Shown in pieces: positions 32,901 to 41,839 of a stretch of 64,000 nt of DNA. A program made the position numbers and the translations under genes. Under the pieces are notes generated by a model. It searched no databases, was not told the DNA's origin, and saw nothing but the letters and a program-made list of their open reading frames with translations. This DNA is from Owenia fusiformis (taxonomy: Eukaryota > Annelida > Polychaeta > Sabellida > Oweniidae): the NCBI GenBank assembly GCA_903813345.2, contig CAIIXF020000010.1, positions 5,015,169-5,079,168 on the forward strand, read 5' to 3'. The stretch's first letter is position 1, and every line of letters starts with the position of its first letter.

Positions 32901-35127
32901 GAGGTTAAGTTTTGCATATAAATCGAAACTGAACCTGTACGTATCACTCGACCATATACAAATTCATGTAGCCTTCTCATATAAATAGCCGTTCAAATCC
33001 AGTGTTTGTTTAGACTACACCATATAGTCCATTTGCCATTTTCTGAACGTATGAATAGTTAAAAGTATGATGTTTTTCTGCGTAAATACTATCATTAGGG
33101 ATTATTGGAGTGATTTAGCTGGGTTGCCAAAAAAATAACTTTGGGGAAAATTTTTGTATCTATTCCCATGGTAACATACTTGGTATATGGTGGTATCCAA
33201 ACGCTAAGTCAATAGTCAACGCCATGTTAAGCGAATGCACCCCTCCCTAATCAGCCCCAAACAAACTTTTTTGGCAACCCAGTTAAATCACTTCAGAAAA
33301 CCCTTATTATCATAAATCGACCATAAAACATCGTACTTTTAACAATTTCTAGGTTCACTTTTGGGGGTGACAAATGGACTAATAGCGTGTAATGATTCTA
33401 TAGTATGTCATTGATGCGGTTTTATAGCTGGTTTTCTAATACATATTTTAAACGAGCTCGTTTCGTAAGATTTTTGGCGCTAAATCATGCATGACATACA
33501 TCATTGTGTTCAGCAAGAATTCAACTGTGCATCGAAATCAAAATTGACAGCATAGTGTTCAATAGACACGAGTAAAATGGTTCCCGTTGACCCAACGTCA
33601 AATTTCAAATCTCCCGTTCTAAACCCGAAACTCTGAAGCTGAAAGAGTATCTGAAGTAGACTAAGCGCGCATAAAACTATGAGCGCTCGATACATTCCTA
33701 GTACTTTGCGTTCACGGTTACGTTGTGAAAAACATCGTTAGCTTAACCTCTCCATTACATGTAGTAAACGTGTTAAATAGGTCTAAAGAATTGTAATAGA
33801 ACAGTGGATGATTCATCCACGTGAGCTAAAATATGGTAGTGTTTGAATTGAAAAATGATTTTTCATCAATACAATTTTGATCCCTAATACGGTATCATAC
33901 AGCTTGTTTACCCGATGTCATGAACATTTGGAAGTTGATGCAGTTCCTGGGCTTCAATTCCTGCAAATCATATTGTATCATTTCAGTGGTCTTATGGCGT
34001 GCTGATGTGGGAGCTGTTTACAAGAGGGGGCACACCGTATGCCGACGTAGATACACATGCCATCAAATCATGGGTGTTGTCTGGAAATCGGTTGGACAAA
34101 CCAACAAATCTACCAAATGAAATGTAAGTCGTTCTACTGAGACAATGTACATGACCAGTGAATACAAGAGGGGGAGAAACCCCAGGGGTCAAAGATGACA
34201 TACGCTTATAATGTAAATCTGTATCGAGATGACATCGTCGCTGATTGGTTTAGCGAGTCGATCGTTGATTGGTTTAAAACTAGGTCAATTTGAAAACTTT
34301 GAAAACCAAGATGGAGGGTAAGTTTTCGACAAAAGGAGGTGCGCGAAGGAGGAAATCGTATGTCATCAATTGAATCATGGGGTTTTCCCTCCTCTTAGTG
34401 AATACCATCTTTTAGTGAAGGTAAAAGTTCAAGCGATCTGATTGGAACATGTGACTCAACATTAATTTACATTAAAACTTGGAATAATGATTTGTGTTTT
34501 GCGATGGTGTTGATCAGTTTGAATTGCAATAATTTTGTTATTATTAGCTATGGAATTATGTGGAGCTGCTGGAGCGATGATCCTTACGCCAGACCAACAT
34601 TCTCAGATATCGTAGAGATGGAAACTAATATCCTTAAAAATGACGAACTCCCCGGCAACCGTAAACATAACAAAAAAGGACGTAGACAAGAATTCCCCAA
34701 CAACCTTCAATATAACGAAAAAAGACGTAGGCAAGAATTCCCTAGCAACCTTCAGCATAACGAAAAAATACGAAGGCAAGAATTCCCTAGCAACCTTCAG
34801 CATAACGAAAAAATACGTAGGCAAGAATTCAATAGCAGCCTTAAAGATAACAACTTAAGGGATAACGAAAAAAGACGTAGTCAGATATTCCCTTCCTCAG
34901 CTGGCAATCAAAAGCAAATTATGAAGCGAAATCGAAGCCCCTTCCCCGATGCATATTCAGTACCTAGTCGGGCATATGATCAGGAGCGGGATAAACAGGG
35001 CCAGTATATACACAGTTACGTCAATATGGGACGTTATCATAACAATTATTTAAATCCTGCTTTCCCAGAAATATCAAATTTTAAAAAATATGTTTTACAC
35101 AGAACGCTGCATTTGTTCTTCACTTGA
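16200..35127 (+). CDS. Receptor tyrosine kinase with mucin-like, GCC2/GCC3, IPT/TIG and kinase domains
   Basis: Thirteen phase-consistent exons (16200-20923, 21357-21496, 21960-22157, 22567-22678, 23027-23317, 29041-29211, 29517-29724, 30050-30157, 30690-30937, 32070-32179, 32661-32823, 33987-34123, 34548-35127) encode about 2,395 residues. In order: ~1,500 residues of Thr-rich repeats, a six-Cys GCC2/GCC3 (ephrin-receptor-like) module, two clear and one weaker IPT/TIG domain as in MET and plexins, one membrane span, and a tyrosine kinase. The kinase has [25 protein letters not shown] and a YY-containing activation loop, so it looks active. The tail has five short repeats and a YVNM docking motif. 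The N-terminus, including any signal peptide, is not established. Extracellular ligand binding is inferred; MET/RON-type sema domains are absent from what is visible. The family is closest to IPT-containing MET-like kinases but may be lineage-specific. Confidence 0.9.
16260..20700. repeat. Coding minisatellite: 141-bp higher-order units, then 36-bp units
   Basis: Repeat DNA inside the coding exon. The 36-bp unit is ACTGATGCTACTACCACTGA plus TGTTACTACCACAGTG and recurs about 45 times. Blocks of several 141-bp units are repeated nearly identically (for example 17040-17230, 17568-17760 and 18378-18570), implying recent expansion. Its length is probably polymorphic and the assembly could be collapsed here. 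Confidence 0.92.
21357..21496 (+). CDS. RTK exon: first IPT/TIG domain, part 1
   Basis: 140 nt, from acceptor TTTTAG to donor GTAAGA, phase 0 in and 2 out. It encodes [19 protein letters not shown], a canonical IPT start, and contains an N-glycosylation site (CNIT). Confidence 0.9.
21512..21602. repeat. Short intronic hairpin
   Basis: AAAGGAGGAGGGGAAGTATC and its inverted partner GATACTTTCCCTCCTCCTTT enclose about 50 bp. It begins only ~16 bp after the donor of the preceding exon. Confidence 0.85.
21960..22157 (+). CDS. RTK exon: IPT/TIG 1 end and start of IPT/TIG 2
   Basis: 198 nt, phase 2 in and 2 out. It contains several NxS/T sites and the phrase [18 protein letters not shown], which has the usual spacing before a plexin/MET-type second IPT. 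The donor at 22158 (GTACAT) was chosen because it restores PVSGGVYI across the junction; an alternative GTAAGG four bases earlier breaks the frame. Confidence 0.85.
22158..22566. other. RTK intron with a small inverted repeat
   Basis: CAACCGGAAGTGTACG (about 22307) and CGTACACTTCCAGTTG (about 22424) form arms of a ~135-bp hairpin. No other structure is seen. Confidence 0.6.
22567..22678 (+). CDS. RTK exon: second IPT/TIG domain
   Basis: 112 nt. It encodes [20 protein letters not shown] and continues to DVEQ. The SGG...I.G..L.SV.DPKM pattern is typical of MET and plexin IPT domains. Confidence 0.9.
23027..23317 (+). CDS. RTK exon: end of IPT/TIG 2 and following segment
   Basis: 291 nt, phase 0 at both ends, donor [25 protein letters not shown] is the Cys-containing IPT end; the following 70 residues begin a third, weaker IPT-like unit. 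Several N-glycosylation sites are present (NAT, NIT, NLT, NNT). Confidence 0.88.
23340..23850. repeat. ~20-bp minisatellite in RTK intron
   Basis: Degenerate copies of ATCACACTCGTAATGTAAGT fill about 500 bp just after the exon. Open frames in it come from the repeat and are not genes. Confidence 0.85.
23851..24452. other. RTK intron, nothing recognised before the LINE
   Basis: AT-rich intron. The last bases (GAAAGCACACACTTTT at about 24438) resemble the first bases of the LINE terminal repeat that follows. Confidence 0.55.
24453..24601 (+). repeat. Left 149-bp direct repeat of the LINE
   Basis: Begins AGAAGCACACACTTGTCCCA and ends TGTTTGTCAAAAGT. Inside, CACTTGTCCCA pairs with TGGGACAAGTG; GGGTC...GACCC and CCTGGT...ACCAGG are arranged in pseudoknot order. 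Confidence 0.95.
24660..28116 (+). CDS. R2-superfamily ORF: zinc finger, reverse transcriptase, CCHC, REL endonuclease
   Basis: The frame opens after TAG (24657-24659) and ends with TAA (28114-28116); residue numbers here count from TTG at 24688. It copies RNA into DNA at a nicked target. A CCHC-type finger lies at residues 75-94 (CGKEC...HQGKSRC). The RT domain spans ~340-620, with [10 protein letters not shown] at ~355, motif [15 protein letters not shown], the catalytic box FMDD at ~587 and later [13 protein letters not shown]...H...C knuckle lies at ~923. The PD-(D/E)XK restriction-like endonuclease is RPDIVLW (~1027) with IELTVPWEE (~1045). There are no frameshifts or stops over 1,142 residues, the usual length for R2/Hero types. 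The first ATG (24985) lies downstream of the zinc finger, so initiation may be non-AUG. The identification is firm to superfamily and tentative to the Hero clade. Confidence 0.92.
28134..28282 (+). repeat. Right 149-bp direct repeat of the LINE
   Basis: Identical over its full length to 24453-24601. It starts 17 bp after the ORF stop codon. No poly(A) or simple-repeat tail is seen after it; the next bases are GAAAAAGACTAAGGG. Confidence 0.95.
28283..29040. other. RTK intron with CACGTG inverted-repeat segment
   Basis: 28607-28802 is bounded by TTGGCCCCCACGTG and CACGTGGGGGCCAA, with another GGCCACGTGGGGGCC copy at about 28763. It may be a small inverted-repeat element. The rest is plain AT-rich intron ending in TATTTCAG. 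Confidence 0.65.
29041..29211 (+). CDS. RTK exon: third IPT-like segment
   Basis: 171 nt, phase 0 at both ends. It encodes [18 protein letters not shown], then CEVQ...[11 protein letters not shown], resembling the second half of an IPT domain with its two Cys. Confidence 0.88.
29517..29724 (+). CDS. RTK exon: transmembrane segment and juxtamembrane start
   Basis: 208 nt, phase 0 in and 1 out. A ~25-residue hydrophobic span ([20 protein letters not shown] and onward) is followed by the stop-transfer cluster CQLRRRKSR. The acceptor ATTAAAG at 29516 was chosen by phase; another AG at 29497 breaks the frame. Confidence 0.88.
29725..30049. other. RTK intron, nothing recognised
   Basis: Contains a short local repeat of GCAGAATTT-like words near 29895-29995 and no other structure. 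Confidence 0.5.
30050..30157 (+). CDS. RTK exon: juxtamembrane to start of kinase
   Basis: 108 nt, phase 1 in and 1 out. It encodes [20 protein letters not shown] and then [14 protein letters not shown], leading into the Gly-rich loop completed by the next exon. Confidence 0.9.
30690..30937 (+). CDS. RTK exon: kinase N-lobe
   Basis: 248 nt. It completes [11 protein letters not shown], followed by the beta-3 lysine (DVAIKTIK), the alpha-C glutamate ([19 protein letters not shown]) and the hinge ([17 protein letters not shown]). All key N-lobe residues are present. Confidence 0.95.
30938..32069. other. RTK intron, nothing recognised
   Basis: 1.1 kb of AT-rich sequence with no clear repeat structure or domain-like frame on either strand. 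Confidence 0.55.
32070..32179 (+). CDS. RTK exon: kinase catalytic loop
   Basis: 110 nt, phase 0 in and 2 out. It encodes [20 protein letters not shown] and RNCM, with the tyrosine-kinase HRDLAARN signature intact. Confidence 0.95.
32661..32823 (+). CDS. RTK exon: kinase activation loop
   Basis: 163 nt. It encodes [15 protein letters not shown], then [20 protein letters not shown] and [16 protein letters not shown] and APE motifs are present and tandem tyrosines (TYYMDN) are available for autophosphorylation. Confidence 0.95.
32824..33986. other. RTK intron with foldback element
   Basis: An inverted repeat spans about 33013-33390: GACTACACCATATAGTCCAT pairs loosely with ATGGACTAATAGCGTGT, and GGGTTGCCAAAAAAA pairs with TTTTTTGGCAACCC. 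A short sequence near 32838 (ACATGTAGTAAACATGTTAA) recurs near 33754. No gene is seen. Confidence 0.7.
33987..34123 (+). CDS. RTK exon: kinase C-lobe
   Basis: 137 nt, phase 0 in and 2 out. It encodes [20 protein letters not shown] and continues to PTNLPNE, typical of the tyrosine kinase C-lobe. Confidence 0.95.
34166..34396. mobile_element. MITE with 9-bp target-site duplication
   Basis: A 231-bp element with an AAGAGGGGGAGAAACCCCAG left end and inverted GGGGTTTTCCCTCCTCTT right end. It is flanked on both sides by AGTGAATAC (34157-34165 and 34397-34405). Related copies lie at 2008-2620 and inside 59855-60805. The TSD length suggests hAT- or Mutator-type mobilisation. Confidence 0.88.
34548..35127 (+). 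CDS. RTK last exon: end of kinase, repeat tail, docking tyrosines
   Basis: 580 nt to TGA at 35125. It starts [20 protein letters not shown], the kinase end. About five copies of a 15-residue unit follow ([15 protein letters not shown], encoded by 45-bp repeats). The tail then contains [23 protein letters not shown] fits both Grb2 (YxN) and PI3K p85 (YxxM) SH2 consensus motifs. The final ~17 residues ([15 protein letters not shown] end) are unremarkable. Confidence 0.9.
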
Positions 35128-35277
35128 TTGTTAAGTTTGATAAACGTTTTTTTAGAAAAATCAAAATAAAAAGACTCAAAAGTCATACCTTTCAAGAAAG
35201 ATGTCACTGTGTAAATGCTAGATATATAGTTAGAATCTGCTGTTAACTCTTGGAGTTTCTTCTTCCATTTGGCTCTA

Positions 35278-36373
35278 TACGAGGGGTGATTCAAAAGTAA
35301 TGGACAAAATTTTATAGGCATACTAAATTTCACCCAATCAGTCTAATTTTTTCACAGTGAATAGATCAATCAATTCTCTACTTTGTGTCGAATTCTCATT
35401 TAAATGCAACTGAAATTGTTTCAGCTATGCGTAACCATGGTAACAAGGGTAAGCATGGGTGGAATTGGTTTTTTAATGATAATTGAATGTTTTTGTCATT
35501 TTTGCTTGATTTCGTTTTAATGACTCAATTACCACACATGATATGTCTAACAAGCATGGTAATGCAATTGTCAAGCAAGACTCACATGCCCATGTGTTTG
35601 CTGTTGAGTTCTAAATTCAGCAGCCAATTGTGCTATAACATCACAATGATATTTCTAAGAATGATGAGTCACAGTGAGTCAGAAAGTAGATCAGACTCTT
35701 AGACTCACACACATCCAAGAAATGTCTACTTTACAACAAATCAAAGTTAAGCAAAGGATTGTTATTGAATATTTGGTAGCTACTGGAGAGACAAGGCAGG
35801 CAGTTGTCAAGAAAATAAAAGAGACACATGGAGACAAGGCCTTGTCAAGGCAAGCCATTGAGCGATGGTACAAAGACTTTAGTAAAGGGGATACGAGAGT
35901 CTTAGATCTAAAGCGATCTGGAAGGCCCAAGACAATATCAATTTATTTCGATTATTTTTTGTATAACGCATGGAAAGTAACTTTAAAAAGTGAGCAATGT
36001 CATTAGTGTTGTGATAATAACGTCCCTTATACCTATTTATTACAGGTCATGTAGACCATGGGCATGTGAGTCTTGCTTGACAATTGCATTACCATGCTTG
36101 TTAGACATATCATGTGTGGTAATTGAGTCATTAAAACGAAATCAAGCAAAAATGACAAAAACATTCAATTATCATTAAAAAACCAATTCCACCCATGCTT
36201 ACCCTTGTTACCATGGTTACGCATAGCTGAAACAATTTCAGTTGCATTTAAATGAGAATTCGACACAAAGTAGAGAATTGATTGATCTATTCACTGTGAA
36301 AAAATTAGACTGATTGGGTGAAATTTAGTATGCCTATAAAATTTTGTCCATTACTTTTGAATCACCCCTCGTA
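35278..36373. mobile_element. Internally deleted mariner-like transposon with ~320-bp inverted repeats
   Basis: The ends CGAGGGGTGATTCAAAAGTA are inverted at the right side and each is flanked by TA (35278-35279 and 36372-36373). The inverted repeats extend almost unbroken for ~320 bp, far longer than the ~30 bp usual for mariner. The centre holds only the N-terminal part of a transposase. Confidence 0.92.
35720..35946 (+). pseudogene. Truncated mariner transposase (N-terminal HTH only)
   Basis: The frame from about ATG 35720 encodes QIKVKQRIVIEYLVATGET, then KALSRQAIERWYKDFSKGDT and KRSGRPKTIS, the HTH_48-type DNA-binding domain and its linker to the catalytic domain in mariner proteins. 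The DDE/D catalytic domain is missing; the frame runs into the right inverted repeat. It would need a complete relative for mobility. Confidence 0.8.
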
Positions 36374-37266
36374 TGTAGGGTCTACATATAGGGATTATGC
36401 ACTAGGAGGATTTGGAGGTTTTGGATACAGGGAATATCCTATTAGGTTATATAATGGTTGATTCCGTATTTCGTCAAGTGAGTATTTGATATAATTACGA
36501 GTGACATATGCTCACGAGAGTATAACGATATACAGAATCAACCATTATATGATCTTATTATCCCATCCTAATCTTTAATCAATAAAAGGTTAATCTAAAT
36601 TCAGCAGTTGTATATCAAGTCGAAGAGGTGTATACACTGCCCAGGAGTTGTATACGATGCCCAGGAGTTGTATACGCTATCCAGGAGTTGTATATCGTTC
36701 GCAAGAGTTGTATACGATGAGTGTTGGTTTTATACTGCAGTTATACAATGCTATTATACAATCATATAAAGCACTGAGGGTGGGATAAATAGAGGATATC
36801 CTATGATTTATGAGTGATATGATTTTTATCCACGAATGGATATGATATCTGCACGAGCGAGCGTAGCGAGAGAGTGCAGATATCAATATCCATGAGTGGA
36901 TTAAAATCATATCACGAGTAAATCATAGGATGTTCTTTTTATTCCATAGTTAAAGAGTACTTGTCATATTCTCCACCTCCAATTATCAAAAGGAATAACA
37001 ATACATAAATATCAAGTTAAAACTTTTATTACAATAGTTAGCCTATCAAACAATATTTACACAATATTTTACAAACAAATAGATCAGTAAATAGACAACA
37101 GTCTAATTAATAATTAAAAAGCCAACAGTCAATAGTCATGTTCACATATCATGGCCAATAATCATTGTAATTGTGACTGTGATTAGTCACTTATCAATAT
37201 TTTACCAGTCATATAACAGTCTATAGTCAATAGTCATGTTCAAATATAACATATCAAAAATCCTTG
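36374..37266. repeat. Palindromes and minisatellite next to the Crypton 3' end
   Basis: Contents in order: an inverted repeat at about 36445-36560 (ATATAATGGTTGATTC and its complement); a ~21-bp minisatellite at about 36605-36725 (CCAGGAGTTGTATACGATG); a large palindrome at about 36785-36955 centred on CACGAGCGAGCGTAGCGAG; and a stretch at ~37122-37215 that is a diverged duplicate of the Crypton ORF end (TGACTGTGATTAGTCACTTA versus TGACTGCGATGGGTCACTTC). Confidence 0.75.
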
Positions 37267-38954
37267 TTACTGTGACTGCGATGGGTCACTTCTCAATATT
37301 TTATGTTTTGAAACACTTTCAACTGTGCTAGATGAAGGAAGAGTAATGTTAAAGCTAAAGTTCCCACCAGATATATGACTATTCTGGAAAATAGCTGGAA
37401 GGGGATTACCAGACTGAGACATACTTGATATAGCACATTCCAATGACTGAGCCTCATTTATTTTGTGATTTTCCTTGTTGCCATTTGGCTTGAATGCACT
37501 AAGTGTATGACTTATATCCTCGTGTTCTCCAATGTCCAGTTCGTGGTAGTTTGTTATACTCTGTATGTTTTTATGCCCCGTCATCTGTTGTATATTAGTA
37601 TCTGAAACTCCGCCTTTCTTCAGTGTTTTCACGAGAGTTTTCCTGCTGGAATGATTGCTTACATTGTCTGCACTAATACCAGCTGGAATTATACATGAAA
37701 AAGGTGTCAACAATGTATGAACATAAATCTGCCAAGTTTGCATACAAGCACTAGAAATAATATGAACTTGTGATCTCCCCAGCATTTGAAAATACAGTAG
37801 CCAAAATGAAAATATTTCTGTAAGCTTAAGAAAAAAAATTATGAAAATGGCATGATTTGACAAATTCTAGTTAGCTTTGTGGATTGGAACACTTTGAGAA
37901 AAAATTCTCTGGTAAAAACTACAGGAACATATCTATTAACATTGTATTCAATACTTGGGAAACACTTATTTAAGACTGTTTAATTACCTTTAGTGCAACA
38001 TTTCTTCATTATTTGCATGAGGGTGTTTTCTCCCATAGGTTGTGTAAGATACCATGATCCCACTGGAACTTCATTCTTGCCTCTGCGAATGCCCAAGTAG
38101 AAGGGAGCATCATCATAGTTCATAGAACAAGGCCGCATGTTCTGATATTTCTTGAAGGCAGAGACTGGGTCTCTGGGGTCATTAGGATCTCCACTTGTAG
38201 CAAACATCTTTGGTGGGACCGTTCTGATATTGCGTGGAGTTTCGCCTGTTCTCGTTTTGGTTTGTCGTTCTTTAAATTCAATGTATTCTTTGCCATTGGA
38301 AGTTTTCAACCTGAGGTCCCCCCACTGTATATTTCGACTTTCACGCCCTGGTCGAATTCCGAAATGTACACAATTATTCCACCAAACAAGATTTGATAGT
38401 GATTCTGGATTGTCCAATGAAAAGGCCATCGATTCGAATAGTTTTTCAACTTCTTCCTCAGTAAGCGATCGTGATCGATTAGGTCGATTCCCTTTCCCAA
38501 TACATTTTAACTGTTTCTGTTTTGATTTTAAAGTGTCTCTTGTTTTCTTGAATTGTGCATCTTCCAAAATATTATGTGGGTAGCCAGATTCTTGAAGATA
38601 CCTCGATATGCTTGCAAATAGACTTCTAAGGCTAGTTGGTTCATACTCATTACCATCTTTCTTGGTCACATTCGTGAAAAAGATACTTAGTAATGTATTC
38701 AGTGCATCTGGTTCAATGTCTTTTATGTCTCTGTTTTCTCCTCTCACTTTCAAAAAATTTTCCAAGATTTTTATATCATAACGAGTCTTTTTGACAGTGT
38801 TTTTGTTCCTCTGTGCATTTATCAGATCGTCTGGGTCTTTATCTCCGATTTGTAAATGTCCACTTATCAAAGATTGTGAGTGTTCATCATTTGAATCATC
38901 AGAATCGTCCGAAATTAAATGATTTAGCTCAAATCTGCCAAACGATTCGGCCAT
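37267..38954 (-). CDS. Crypton tyrosine recombinase, two exons
   Basis: Exon 1 (37988-38954) and exon 2 (37267-37682) join in phase (AAA G|CT GGT). The protein is a DUF3504-type tyrosine recombinase of Crypton DNA transposons, which cut and join DNA through a Tyr-linked intermediate. The start MAESFGRFELNHL at 38954 is typical, although the frame is open to 39089. A SAM-like core-binding region (YDIKILENFLK; LRSLFASISRYLQE) precedes the catalytic residues: R in FGIRPGRESR, H-x-x-R in NHSSRKTL, and H with Y in MTGHKNIQSITNY. All are present and there are no stops. A domesticated host gene is possible, but the repeats on both sides favour a mobile element. Confidence 0.88.
37683..37987 (-). other. 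Intron of the Crypton gene
   Basis: A 305-bp intron with donor GTAATT at 37987 and acceptor TTCCAG at 37683. Phase 1 on both sides restores the frame immediately before the H-x-x-R catalytic motif. Confidence 0.8.
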
Positions 38955-39089
38955 GTTGACATTTAGCCTCGTTTTGAGACTGAAGTAGCAAAAATCCATT
39001 AACCATCGCATACGACGTCGTATGTCATGGCTAAAAAATCGTATGCTATGGTTAAGAGAAAAGTTGTCAAAAATATCATATTTTACCAC

Positions 39090-39332
39090 TGATTACAAAA
39101 ATACCGTTTTTATTTTGACATGTTATGCTATGAATATCATGCTAACTATGGAATAACAAGGGATATACAATATATCTTCCATTTGATGCTTAGGTTATTT
39201 TTACATATGATTGCAAATGGAGCATGCTCAAGCCTCCTTTCTCTTGTTCCTCAATCATTATCTCATTTTTTGCAATTTTGTCCCGCTTCTCATTCCAAAT
39301 AAAGTTGAAGAACAAGACTTCTATTTATTTCC
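39090..39332. other. Upstream region of the Crypton gene
   Basis: AT-rich sequence that probably includes the Crypton promoter and left end. No specific signal is identified. Confidence 0.45.
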
Positions 39333-41163
39333 TAATTAAACAGTCTTCACCACAAACCACACAACATAATATCACATATATTATAGGATTAAATTCGAGC
39401 CAGCAGCCCGCGTTTATTGGAAAAGCGTTAAGTACATCTGGTACAAAGAATGAGTGAAAAAATGAAAAAATGAAGCCAGTTCGCGATGCATCCAGGTACC
39501 TATGACGGCCACGATGCCAATGTCATAGCGGCCACGATGCCGATGGCATTAATGCCAGAAACCCCTTAGGTTCAAATATACCCAACATCCGTCCTCGGCT
39601 CTCAACCTCGCTGCTGATTTACGATGTTAACTGCCTTCAAGACACCAATAAGGCACCGTATACCTAATTAAAACATCTAAATCCAACAACCCATATCCAA
39701 TGATCAACTGTCATTAAAGCCATTGTGGCTACACGTTTGTTAACACGTCAAAGATCTCAAATAAATTCACAAATTTCGGAATAAACCAAATTCTGAATTG
39801 TGACTGTATCTGTCAACTTGCACAATAAAAAATTGTATAATGACCATACTCGTATATAATGCCTTCTAGCACTATGCAAAATCTGTGAGTAATATACCTC
39901 ACTATCTAATACAGTAATCACAAACTGTCATTAATACATATTAACAATAATCTAAATAACTGTCTGCAGACTTGCACTGTAACCATATCATTGCCTCTTG
40001 GCAAAAAAAACGTAACTTAGAAAGTTAATGAAACTTACTTCTTTAACAGACTGTCGTAATATGCGACATTGTTGGTCACAATAGACAAAAATTCCGTGAT
40101 TATCACAAGAATACACGAACGAACGTATACAAAAATCCTAGGATCTTCTAAACTATTGTGATGAAAAATATAAAATCTGGAAAGCACCATGCTTTGCAAA
40201 CCCTTATACCAACTGGTCTCGTGTTGCAACAAAAGCAAAAGTACAACTCTTGGACACGTTGTAAAATCTAAATACTATAAGAACTGTTTAATATAAAATG
40301 CAATTAGCTGACAAGCACTTCTCTTAATGTGTTTGTCACATTAATATAACACAACTACTGTAAAATGTTGTTGATGAACACAACTATCATCTTAAAACAC
40401 CAAGACTTGATGCCCTTCTGGGAATAGATATTACATATCTAAAAATATAAAGGATTTTCGAATATAATCAATATCTTAAAAAGCAAAACTTTGTGCTTTC
40501 CTCGAAACAATGTGACAGAAATGCACTTAAATACATGTTTATTCGCTAAGATACAATGCGCTGTCAGTAAAAATTAAACCATGCCTTGAGATTCAGATTT
40601 ATATGCAAATTACATAATTGCTTCTAAGAAACCTAATATCTAAATGTTTTAATTAACATACTATATTATGCAATGCATTGTAATAATTGCAGAAAAATAT
40701 ACTTCCCAAGATAGTAATAAATGGGAACAGGTTACCTCAACGTCAGAACACATATACTTTATTCAAAAACGTTGATTTGGTCAAAAGCACTTACAAGAAA
40801 GTGTTCACTAACTTCAATATGAAAAACGTTAGTTTATCGACCTGACACCGTTAAAACCCAGATCAAAATCTTTGTGACTTCGAAAGGGAAAAAGGTATGC
40901 CTCCTCGAACAATAAAACTAAATTTTCGAATCCGTTGTATAACAACTTACAACATAAACTAAAACTGTGTATAAACGCTTAGGTTGCTGCTCGCAGAATA
41001 ACAGGATCCCATCGTGCATCTACTCACATAACCTAACCTACTCATGATCACATCATGTTATCCAATCAGTTGAAATCGCGTTCGATTTCACTAACGTTAC
41101 GACGTTATATCAACCGGAAATAAAATAATTCAACTCTAATTTCAAACGTGTTGAATTTTAATT
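39333..41163. mobile_element. Non-autonomous element, tandem copy 1
   Basis: Begins ATTTCCTAATTAAACAGTCT and ends CGTGTTGAATTTTAATT. Its first ~75 bp and last ~204 bp recur as the first and last parts of the adjacent copy 2. A middle stretch (AATGCAATTAGCTGACAAGC near 40298) also has a counterpart in copy 2. There is no ORF of note. Confidence 0.75.
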
Positions 41164-41369
41164 ATTTCCTAATTAAACAGTCTTCACCACAAACCACACA
41201 ACATAATATCACATATATTATAGGATTAAATTCGAGCCAGCAGCTACGCCAGAACCTTCTAAAAAACGGGCAAACTAGTGACCAAAGCTCGAAATGTCTC
41301 TTCTTTGAGACTTCCAACAAAGGTAGTCTTCCTTGAATCAGTCCAAGGCATCGTATCTGTATCACACGT

Positions 41370-41695
41370 ACATGTATCTGTCTTATATGGATCTCAATCC
41401 AACAAAGTAGTCTTCTTTTAATCAGCTCAAAGCATCTAATCTATATCATGCTTGTATCTATCTTATATGGACAAAATGTGTCCCAGTGTTCACATACGCT
41501 TGTGTCCATACCTTACTATTGGTTGTATTTCTTGTATCTATCTTATATGGATCTCAATCCAACAAAGTAGTCTTCTTTGAATCAGTCCAAACCATCTTAT
41601 TTCTATCACACTTGTATCTATCTTATAAGGACAACTTGTGATCCAATGTTCATTTAGGCGTGTGTCCATACCCTACTATGGGTTGTATTTCCTGA
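41370..41695. repeat. ~165-bp tandem repeat inside element copy 2
   Basis: ATCTTATATGGATCTCAATC and following sequence (AACAAAGTAGTCTTCTTT; GTGTCCATACC) recur about two and a half times. Confidence 0.85.
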
Positions 41696-41839
41696 AATTA
41701 CACAGAAATAGCATTAAAAACATGTAAATATCGCATTGTCGCTCCAAGCGATTAACCCCTTTTTGAGGTTGCTAAATTGTACCTGCGTTCGACGCATTAT
41801 ACGAATCCGTCAACCCACGATACAAGTAGACTTAAAGTC

